From Bathynomus jamesi (taxonomy: Eukaryota; Arthropoda; Malacostraca; Isopoda; Cirolanidae), in assembly GCA_023014485.1 (NCBI GenBank), contig JAJOZX010001571.1, forward strand, positions 137,001 through 201,000: a stretch of 64,000 bases of DNA, given 5' to 3'. Below, piece after piece: positions 52,640 through 61,326 of the stretch. A program made the translations under genes and the position numbers. Numbering within the stretch: the first letter of the stretch is position 1; every line of letters starts with the position of its first letter. The notes under the pieces were generated by a model, which did not search any database, was not told where the DNA came from, and worked only from the letters and a program-made list of their open reading frames with translations.

Positions 52640-53802
52640 AGCAGGTGGCTGCAGTTCGAGTTCCACCCTTCCACCCTCCTGGATTGTGATGAGGTGGCTT
52701 ATCACATATATTGCCTTTTGATGTTGAATTTTGGCATTTCTGATTTTGCTTCCAGTCTGTTTCGTTCGAATCCGTCACGTTGTTGTCGACCACACACTGC
52801 AGCTGCGGCTTCTGTCACTGGAGAGACTACTAGCTCCACAGCTTTTATGTGGCATGGGTACTTCTGAAAATGTAACTTTGGTGGATCGACTTGATTGATA
52901 AAGCACAAAAAATCTTCCTGAGATATGTGCTTCGTGACTGAAGGCTCCAACCTCTCATTTTTACTCCAGTCGATTAGTTCAGAGTAGTCTTCCGCCTCGA
53001 AATTCACCTCTGGTGCTTTGAAATGTCGGACAGAAGTCTGACATCCCGCTCACTGAATTGTGGCTATAAAATTCCGCCCGAGTGCAAATTGTCTGATATG
53101 ATGGCGGTCTGGGTGTGCGAAGTAAGCATTTCGGCTGATAACTGGATCCACAACATCTTTTAGTTCAGTACTGTACCTTGACCGTCTCACCAGCTCAAAC
53201 ACATGTTTGCCACCTTTTGTACACGATGATGCAGTTTTATTATAACCCACAGTGAGGCATAAACCTTGGCAACGTATTCTACAAGTGATTCCAGTTTTGA
53301 CGAGGGATCTTTATTACGAACGTGCAAACGCAGAATACGATTGGCCGTCGTAAGCCATCTGGAGTGACTCATCCTCCCTTGTCTTTGTCAATGTTGCTAA
53401 TTATATTTTCCTGTCAGTTCGTTCGTCAGCTAGGAAAGCTCGTTCTTCATTCGGAACTTTTCGTCTTTTTTCTCAGTGACATGTTGCAGCTACCTTACAT
53501 TTACACGCTGCGATGTCAAACAGCTTCTTTTCATTCTATTTAAACTTTTCCAGTCTATTCTTGCATGCTGTGTTCCCTTGTCGGCCTTTGAATGGCTTCA
53601 ACAAAGTTCGATGTTTGTCGTGGTATGCCTTGACGTTCTGAAGGACTCTTTCAAGGGATACAGTCGAAATTGTCGCTTTCTGCCAGAGTTTTACCGTTTT
53701 TACTGTCACTTGTTCCGTCACTTCACTAAGTGATGGAGGTTCTTTGTTGTTACTATGAGTCTCCAGCCGATGTCTTGCAAAATATAGTATCTCTTGATGT
53801 CG
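52640..53802 (-). pseudogene. Unnamed transposase family, internally deleted
   Basis: The minus strand reads, in order, EVTEQVTVKTVKLWQKATISTVSLERV, YHDKHRTLLKPFKGR, KLFDIAACKCK…KVPNEERAFLADERTDRK, then MSHSRWLTTANRILRLHV, KDVVDPVISRNAYFAHPD, VNFEAEDYSELIDW and KYPCHIKAVELVVSPVTEAAAAVCG. I know this set as a family of unnamed arthropod proteins probably derived from DNA transposons. In that family a long central region with the presumed catalytic residues lies between the DQRT-like and the SRWLTTANR blocks; here they are adjacent (about 53400-53370). Frameshifts are also present. Confidence 0.7.
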
Positions 53803-53980
53803 TTGTTGTATGTGGGTTGTTGTTGTTGTTGGTTAGCCGATCAGCCCACCCTGATCGAGCAAGCCGGCGGCACGCAGGTAACCGATCGCCCTCTCCGGAG
53901 TGGACCAGAGGTTCAGCGCACTAGTGATGTTGTGTTGTGTTCTATGTTGTGCTAGAACGGTACAGTCTGTCATAATGTGT

Positions 53981-54205
53981 TCAATTGTTTGTGGTGTCTT
54001 GACACAGGTGGCAGGTGTCGTCAGTGGAGTTGTCTAGTCTGTGTTCATATGTCTGTAAGTTGGAGTGATGTCCAAATCGGAATCGTGCTAAGTTAACTCG
54101 ATCCGATCTGCTCAAACTGGTCTCAGATCTATGAATGGGTAGCGGCTTCGCACCTAAGACCGCATTCGGACCGAGTCGTGTCAGTGCTGTGTGGGTTAGG
54201 TGTGT

Positions 54206-54236
<31 letters not shown>

Positions 54237-54826
54237 TACTGTGTGATGTCTGTGGGACGTGGTATGGAATGAAGTATTTGGTTATAATGTCTCTCTGGTG
54301 TTACCTTAATGGTGCGAGGTGTTGGTGCATGATTGTACATGTAGTGGCAAGGGTGTTGTGGGTTATTTGTCGCTGCTGCCATGAATTGTGTTCCCCTCAT
54401 GTCTAAATGTTCCCTAACTTTCAGTATTTTTATTTCTGTGTGCAGGTGTTCTATTGGTGTTGTTTGAGCGCATCCTGTAATGATACGAAGTGCGTTGTTT
54501 TGTATTGTCTGTAAGGTGTTTATGTGTGTGTTTGAGATGATGTGTGCCAAGCATGGGCTAGCATAGTCCATAACTGAGCGAATATATTGTTTGTATATGA
54601 GTGATGTTGTTTCCTGGTGGTGTCCAAAGTTTGTGCCTGTTAGTACCCTAAGCGTATTAAGTCTTGACGTACATTTGTTTTTAATGTCCTGAATGTGGTT
54701 TGCAAAAGATAATGATGTGTTGTATGTGACCCCAAGTATTTTGGTCCTGTGAGTTTGTGGAATGTTGGTGTTGTTTAGTGTAAGCTTTGGAGTTATCTGG
54801 TGTTCTTTTGTGTTACTTGTTAGCAA
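53981..54826 (-). pseudogene. LINE F1 RT C-terminal domain
   Basis: Open for 281 aa after the deleted catalytic box. It contains ITPKLTLNNTNIPQTHRTKI, LIYKQYIRSVMDYASPCLAH and a Cys-x2-Cys end (CHLCQD) that would form a zinc knuckle with downstream residues. A TH dipeptide run is encoded by a TG microsatellite at 54207-54230. Confidence 0.75.
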
Positions 54827-55005
54827 GGTGATGGTTGATTTTCTGGGCGCTACTTTGAGTCTATTGTGTGTGAACCAGTCTTGTATACTCTTTATGTAGG
54901 TTTGTAGGTTATTTGTAGCGGTGTCGATGTTGTTGTGGTGGATGTTAGAGTGATGTCATCTGCATATGATGATAAAGTAAGCTTGTATCTATGGGTGTTG
55001 GAATG

Positions 55006-55761
55006 TCATGCATGTATAAGTTGAACAGTGTTGGTTAGAGAACAGAGCCTCGAGGGACCCCGTTCAGAAAAAGCTTGTTTTTGGATGACACCATTAAATG
55101 TGACATGTGAGTATCTTCCTGAAAGATAGTTGTTCAGCCACCTTTTGGTGTTGTTGTGCATGTTTGTGTTGAGTATTTTGTTTATGAAAGGGAAGCGTGG
55201 GATAGCATCCAATGCTTTACTAATGTCTATTGTTGCTACTAGTGTACGTTGTGCTGGTTGTCTGGAGTTGATGCCATCCATGATGTGCTGCGTGAGGTTA
55301 GTGAGTAATGTCGTGGTTGAGTGGTGAGGTCTGAATCCATGTTGAGTAGGCGATAGTGGTATGTGTGGGTTGGTGATTTTTAAGATTAGTCTTTCTGTTA
55401 CTTTGGAAGGTGTGCATAGTAAAGTAATGGGTCTACAGGAAGCTGGTTCTGTTGGATTTTTGTTTAGTTTGAGGAGTGTAATAATTTTACTTTGTTTCCA
55501 TATGTCAGGAATAATACAGTGTTGGTATGAATATGTGCTGATATTTGTGAGAGCTAGTATTCCCTGTGGGCCCAAGTGTTTAAGGTGTATGTCAGATATG
55601 TTGTCTGGTCCAGTCGCCCTCGAATTCGTAATGTTTTTGATGATCTTGGTGGTCTGGTCTGTATTGAAGGGTGTAATGGTCGTGTCGAGTCTGTAGGTTT
55701 TCTGTGTCTGGCTGTTTGTCTGTGTGCGTGTTTCTGGTTGTTGTCTCCGTTTAAGTGGCAT
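55006..55761 (-). pseudogene. LINE F1 RT fingers/palm part
   Basis: Frame of 251 aa with TGPDNISDIHLKHLGPQG, IPDIWKQSKIITLLKLNKNP, SPTQHGFRPHHSTTTLLTN and DISKALDAIP (the F of the usual AFD replaced by L). It loses frame at QAFSERGPSRLCSL, where the GVPQGSVLSP box is expected. Confidence 0.75.
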
Positions 55762-55801
55762 ATCTTTGCGTAGTGATTAACTAGAATGTTAGCGTGTTGT
55801 A

Positions 55802-56050
55802 GGTTGTTGTTGTTGTTTAGCCGAACTGAGAATAGGTCCGGCCCCGGGAGCCGATCGGCACCCTGACCGTGCCACGCAACAGGCCGTCGACTGCCAGTCT
55901 GGCCAACCGTAGACAGCCCGCTGCACGGAGATTTGAGGAAGTTTGGCCACCACCGCGTTGATGTTTTGGTTTGACGTCGCCTCTTCTTTGCGTTGACGTG
56001 TCCCGCGCTGGAGGATGCAGCCACTGTTAGAAGCTTCTTCGTCAGCTGCC
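55802..56050 (-). mobile_element. Short element F2 (249 bp) with the same (CAA)n tail
   Basis: The minus-strand unit begins GGCAGCTGACGAAGAAGC and ends …GTTCGGCTAAACAACAACAACAACC, similar to the 3' end of F1. It lies between TACAACAA (56051-56058) and TACAACA (55795-55801). Either a heavily 5'-truncated LINE F copy or a SINE using the LINE F tail. Internal sequence could encode a short peptide but no motif is seen. Confidence 0.65.
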
Positions 56051-56115
56051 TTGTTGTAGGTAAAACAACTTTACTGAACTCCTTCGGCATACCAAACACA
56101 GGGCATTTCAACTTT
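56051..56115 (-). pseudogene. N-terminal piece of the unnamed transposase
   Basis: Reads CPVFGMPKEFSKVVLPT up to the TACAACAA target. The reading continues across the F1/F2 insertions into DIKRYYILQDIG at 53800-53765, in line with the family's …LPT-x-x-D-V/I-x-x-Y-Y pattern. It shows that the LINE pair inserted inside this gene. Confidence 0.65.
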
Positions 56116-56714
56116 ACCCTAGTTTCCCTAGGTTACCCTAGGTCAATCCTACAATAAACGAAAAATGTAACTTGTTAGCTAATGTTGCCCGGCAAATCAC
56201 AATATCAAGAATGAACAAAATGACGCTGAACTTTTCATTTACATTATTCAGTTTTACATAATAGAATTTCTGTTATCATTTTCAAAAGTAACAAAGCTGG
56301 AATACTGTTATTCAAGAGCTTATGTTTTTGCAAATAGGCTACAACTATTAATCTGAGTCGTATGATATCGTGTGGTTTATTGACATTGGGTTATGCAAAG
56401 GTACAGTAAAATAACGGTGATTCAGAAAAATAACAGTAAATATACAAGAAAAAATAATGTCGGCAACACATACAGTAAAACAACGATGGATGAGAGACAT
56501 GGCAGCATTGTGTGCGGTCAAATAGAAAAACAACAATACACCGTATGGCGTCTGTTTTATAGGGATGCGCAATTACGCACGCGCAGACCAATGACGTCGT
56601 CGTCGTCAGCCAATGAGAGACTGTTATGCATCTTGGCTGATTACAAGGCTTAACACACTCGGTGAGGGACATGTAAATAAATATATATTTACTACATCAC
56701 AACCATAACATTAT
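56116..56714. other. No gene; GC-richer patch with CCAAT and CRE-like sites
   Basis: At 56575-56625 GCGCAGACCAATGACGTCGTCG and a second CCAAT (CAGCCAATGAG) occur, with CpGs otherwise rare around. This could be a promoter, but no gene follows in either direction. The 86-aa and 93-aa frames here look accidental. Confidence 0.3.
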
Positions 56715-57060
56715 ACACAATTACTCAATACTTGGTCCATCCTACATTATTATTAATGACCTCTCGTGGCCTATTTGGAACAGATGTCACGTGATTATAG
56801 ATGACTTGGACGTGTGGGTCCGTGCGAAAAAGTTCCCACTCTACCATGGTGTGTTCCAGCAGGTGCCGAGATGTCCGCTCCTGCACAAGCTCCCAAACGT
56901 TAACCACATTTGCTCACACATTTTCAATGGGCTTTAGGTGACACCCCTTGGTGGGCCACTGGGCCAGTTCAGCAGCTCGACATCTCGTTGTTCCTGAAAC
57001 CACCGTCTGATGATCCTGGCTCTATGAACAAGGCAGTTATCCTGTAATATATACTATGTT
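56715..57060 (-). pseudogene. Tc1-like transposase C-terminus
   Basis: The minus strand reads VHRARIIRRWFQEQRDVELLNWPSGPP (catalytic region with LLNWPS), ENV-like and NVWELVQERTSRHLL, VEWELFRTDP, SVPNRPREVI and NNVGWTKY. This is the usual end of a Tc1 transposase (…SMPRR…GGxTKY). Frameshifts occur near 56930 and 56880. It is a different copy from the relic at 15.6 kb. No inverted repeats were identified. Confidence 0.7.
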
Positions 57061-58300
57061 AACCCTTCGTCTATGCCCTTGGGTGGTTCGAGGTTGACGC
57101 TGGTTCTGGTTAGGAGGCAGCAACGGATTTTTTCATTCTGAGGTAGCTGGTAGGGAATTCCAGTAGTTTCTTTTATACTACATTCCGATTTCTTCTTGCA
57201 GTGGATCGGAGGATTCTGTGAAAACTTACTAAATTATCTGACGGTTCCCTGATTCTTCTTGTAGCGTATCGGGAAATATTTATTCTATTTTAAAACTAAG
57301 TTCTCTGGAGAAAGCAGGGCTCAGAGGAGAAAACAAAGATATTCTCTTACTGTAGTTTACCGCTTCTAAAATGTTACAGGTTCAACCTCTAGGTCAGATC
57401 AGAATAATCAGAATGATAATTTGAAAAATGACAAGAGTTTATATACTAATAACTTGGTGACATCATTCTTATTTAATGTTGACCTGCTTTGTTTTTTATT
57501 CTCAGTAGGCTGATTTATTTTTGCAAAATATTTGAAGATAAAGGTACATTTTGGCTGTAACAGCAAACCGGTAGATAAGCAAGATATTTGAAGATGAATT
57601 CATATTTTTCTTTCAAACAGCATATTGACAAAGCTGATGTTATGATTTGCCGAGTTAACTAAAAATGGAAATTGAAATATGCATTCTATTATGGATTAAA
57701 TTTAAACATGCATATGAGCCAAAATTAAATGCTTAAAATTTAAAATTAAGTACTAATTTAGAGTTTCGGCATTTACGACTTCATTTTTAACAACAAAGAG
57801 ACAATGTGTAAATAAATGAACATTGCAGAATTTAACACAATAATATGATCAAGCTTAATCTAAAAAATGATTAGGTAATTTAAAAAAGAAATAATTCATC
57901 AATTACTTAGCAAAATTAAATAGAAAGAAAATTAAAATTTCTCCAAACTTGCATTTTATATGAGTTAGAGTGTCACACGAGTTTGGACTTAACATGCAAA
58001 AATTAATTTGAGAATTATTAATTTTTACATATATATTAATATATATTATTTAACATATTTCGTTGCTGGGTTCAAATCACGGTTTACTCGTAAAATTAGA
58101 TGCTATTCGAATTGTAATCTGACACGCCGAATTACAGTGTCTCGAATTTTGGGATCATTCGTGATGCAATACTTTTTGTCATATCGTGATTCGATATGAC
58201 ACTTACAAATAATTGTTGTATTTCTTTAAATTATGATGAGTAATTTCAGCTATTGTGCGATTCCATGTAGACGGTTTGATCTCGTAATATCGTCGTTTTT
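57061..58300. other. No gene recognised
   Basis: AT-rich, no long frame with a motif. A perfect hairpin with a 10-bp stem, TGTCATATCG-TGATT-CGATATGACA, occurs at about 58176-58201. Confidence 0.5.
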
Positions 58301-58309
58301 GGTGTAGCG

Positions 58310-58405
58310 AAAGGAGAGGGGAGGACGAAAGGGGCGGGTAACGAGAGGGAGAGGGGGAGGAGGAGAGGGACGGAGTGAGGGTGGGGGAGAAAGAGAGACT
58401 GCGTT
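58310..58405. repeat. Polypurine tract
   Basis: About 95 bases almost only G and A on the plus strand (GGGAGAGGGGGAGGAGGAG and similar), with several GGG/GGGG runs. Triplex- or quadruplex-prone by composition. The proline-rich minus-strand ORFs here are artefacts of it. Confidence 0.9.
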
Positions 58406-59631
58406 GCCGCCACATCTCGGAAAAGGTTGAGCGGAACTATTGTGGGGGACTGTATATCTTAAAGATTTTTTTTTATCCCTCTCCAGTCCCACAGTAACAA
58501 AGAAAGATGGAACTACCGCTAATTAATATCCTTAACGCTCAATACGCCGTGACTTTTTCTAATTCAGTGAGTGTGTTTAAACGTAGCAGTGGTCGATTAA
58601 TTATGGGTTCGAGAAAAATTATAAACGTTTAGACTCTCCCAAACTTAATGTGATTTATTTGACTGTTGATGAGATGCCGAAAATCTTTGTGTTGGTTGAA
58701 AAATGGTGGCTGAGAATTATAAAGTGCCAGTTTTCGTAGAATTATAAAGTGCCAGTTTTCGCGATTGTAACAAGAGCAACAATTAGAGACACTCCATGAT
58801 ATTGTATTATTTGTACGTTAACTGTGAGTCGTTAATTGGGGAAAACTAATCTAAACACATTCGGTAAAAACAATGGTAATAACGGACTAATGCCTGCCTC
58901 CTCGTTGCCGCTTCATCCAACATAGATTGTTTTAAATAGCCGCTTTCCTGAAATCTTTATTGAATGCGTGAGTTGATGATACGGGCTATTTTAACACTGT
59001 TCTCAAGCATGCCTATACATTTTTAATTAAAGATTTTATGAAGGTGAGAACAGATTAGAGCTTAGGGAATATTTAGAAGACACATCCCGCTGGTATAGAG
59101 CATTACAAACCATCCTCTGCCTTCAGTGATCATCCACAGGAACTCTTTCTTATATAAGCTGCAACTGCCGCCACGATTTACAAGATTTCCTCACACATCG
59201 ATATGAGCTCTGAAAATTTTCAATGGAAAGAATTGGCGAAAAGGGAATAAATGCTCGCTTAGAACGTATATAATAATGTAATAACCGACCGTATACTCTA
59301 GCAGGCTTTTGAAGCTATTATGAAAATGTTTTGCACAATTGTAAAGTAGGGAGAAATATACTCTTAAATGACCTTTGTGCTCTGTATATCGTGTACAGAA
59401 TACCACATACATTAAATAGGATATTATTTCTAAAAAGAATTGGATGTATTATACAAAGCAGTGAGAATGTAAATATTTCCACCATTGATTGTGTGTTTCC
59501 TTATTAATAAAAATAATGTCTTGACATGCCAATAAATATCGTATGGAACTGTTTCTATTTACTCCTCACTCATTTTTTAAGTTATGTCTAAGTATGCAAT
59601 GCTTTTTTCTTAAACATCGCTGTTTTTTTTT
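58406..59631. other. No gene recognised
   Basis: No convincing frame. A 24-bp direct duplication (GAATTATAAAGTGCCAGTTT) occurs at about 58713 and 58738. Confidence 0.5.
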
Positions 59632-59647
59632 TTTTGTGTGTGTGTGT

Positions 59648-59680
<33 letters not shown>
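59624..59680. repeat. Poly-T and (TG)n microsatellite
   Basis: T run followed by TG repeats. Confidence 0.95.
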
Positions 59681-59681
<1 letters not shown>

Positions 59682-60099
59682 ACCTGGTGGTGGTGTGGTT
59701 GGCTTGTGGGCGCCGTTGCGTCCGGTGGTAATGGGTACATAGAAGCACTCAGTCTCATTCATTGGCATGTATTTTTATTCTTATTAATATTAGTATTACC
59801 TAAGACAGTGTTTCCGGTGGCCACTATACTCTATGTTTATAGTAGCATATGGTCAGCGTGCTGCATTACATCAAGTGGCTACTAATCTTTATATCCTTTC
59901 AAATTTGTAAACTTTTTTATCTTTTAAAATGGCGGCCGCTAAAGTTCATCGTGTGACGTCACCTTTATATACTCTATATATTTATATTTTTGGGGGGAAG
60001 AAACCCTACTCCTTTGGCACTGGCACTCCCCTTCCCCTTGATACTCCCTTTCCCCCATCCCCATCCCTATCCCACCATAAACCCCTCTCCTCCAATTCA

Positions 60100-61060
60100 G
60101 CCATTCTACTTGTTTATGGAGTTATTTGAAAGGAAATTTCTGCTTGATATTATTGTCTGGTATTGTTATGCGGACGATATTTTCGTCTTCCTCCCTATGG
60201 AGCTTGATCCTGATGATATGCTTGATAGATTAAATAATATTTCATCGCCTATACAATTTACTATCGAGTTCAAATAAAATTTTAAAGTCCCCTTTTTAGA
60301 TATTAAAGTCATGAGATCGTTCACTAATAAACTGAATTTACAGTATTTCGCAAAAGTACTCATTCTAACTCCTATGTTCATTGGCTCTCTTCCCACGGCT
60401 CCTCAACAGAATGATGAGTTCTGGTAGGTATGTTTCTTTGACCCTTTAGAAATTGCAGTTCTCAAAATCTCCAGTACAATAGATGCTGAGTTCGGCTGTT
60501 TTAGAGGATCTTCCGTGAAATTGGGTTATCCTCTTGATTTTATTGAGAGAGAGCACTCAGACTTGTAGAGAAGTTTTATGTTAACGACCGTCCAGCCAAA
60601 GACTTTAAGGATGTCTTCGTGGTTCCTTTCAACTCTGAGTCCCTCCGTAATTGTTTCGCTCCAAGTATTAACGTGGTTTCCGGAGTGTCTTCTACTACCC
60701 GAAGTTTTTTGCACAACAATCAATCATACGGCCATTATTCGAACTTAAGGGATTATAAAGTTCCTTGCAAGGATTGTAACAAATGTTATATCGGTGAAAC
60801 TATTGATTTTAAACGTCGTTTATATCAACATAAATGCAGTTTGAATAATGCCGATAGAAATTTCGCATTATATAAACATCGCATCGCAATCATCGCATTG
60901 ACGTTAATAATTCTAATAGTCTTTTAAAAGCTGATAATGAAGATAGTCGAAAACTATCCGAATCTTCTCTAATTAGAAATTTTGATAATTTTAATGCCAA
61001 AGGCACTTCATTTCACCTATATAGATTCTTTAGCTAATTTTTATCTATCTAAAGAACCGT
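60100..61060 (+). pseudogene. Penelope-like element (PLE-3), truncated
   Basis: Frames read FMELFERKFL, VWYCYADDIFVFLPMELDPDDML (the YxDD box), LNNISSPIQFTIEFK and, after a degenerate part, VEKFYVNDRPAKD. The GIY-YIG region is DYKVPCKDCNKCYIGETIDFKRRLYQHKCSLNNADRNFALYKH. KGTSFHLYRFFS follows near 61000. The order is RT palm, connector, GIY-YIG. It differs from PLE-1 (IGETIDFKRRLYQHK against IGQTGKTLDIRVKQHK). The 5' edge is near 60100. At least five stops or frameshifts are present. Confidence 0.78.
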
Positions 61061-61259
61061 CTCTTTAGAGCACCTTGAGGCATTTTTAGTTGCCAAATGC
61101 GTGATGATTCTTTCTTGAATTTTCTGAACTTCCTCTATCCTTGTGTTTTTGTTTGTTTTTTCGCCTGAACGAAAAAGTTTCCTTTCAAAAACTTCGAGAG
61201 TTTTAATTTTTTAGTTCTTTTAAATTTCTATCTTTTCCTTCGGGGATTTTAAATGATTA

Positions 61260-61274
61260 TATATATGAAATGAA

Positions 61275-61325
<51 letters not shown>
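61260..61325. repeat. (TA)n(GA)n compound microsatellite
   Basis: TA run followed by a GA run; the latter continues the CT-rich 3' tail of the minus-strand CR1-like LINE. Confidence 0.95.

Positions 61326-61326
<1 letters not shown>

Larger units (their letters stand above)
53811..55794 (-). mobile_element. LINE family F1, 5'-truncated
   Basis: The minus strand starts near NILVNHYAKICHL (55790). RT blocks follow: NITNSRATGPDNISDIHLKHLG, CRPITLLCTPSKVTERLIL, QHGFRPHHSTTTLLTNLTQ and VATIDISKALDAIPRFPFINKIL. Sequence around the YADD motif is lost between 55006 and 54826. The rest (LTLNNTNIPQTHRTKILGVTY, SVMDYASPCLAHI, SDRVNLARFRFGHHSNLQTYEHRLD, CHLCQDTTNN zinc-knuckle) is open. The 3' end is (CAA)n (53811-53832). 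It is flanked by TACAACA at both ends. The clade is uncertain (I/RTE-like). Confidence 0.8.

Noticed and set aside
54200..54406. A cysteine/valine-rich small protein (CVCVCVCV)
   Set aside because: Translation of a TG microsatellite inside LINE F1.
56391..56672. Cysteine-rich 93-aa minus ORF
   Set aside because: No regular cysteine spacing or signal peptide, and overlapping frames are equally open; no support as a gene.
58250..58492. Proline/serine-rich minus-strand proteins
   Set aside because: Translation of the polypurine tract; no conserved motif.
59566..59748. Threonine/histidine-repeat ORF
   Set aside because: Complement of the (TG)n microsatellite.
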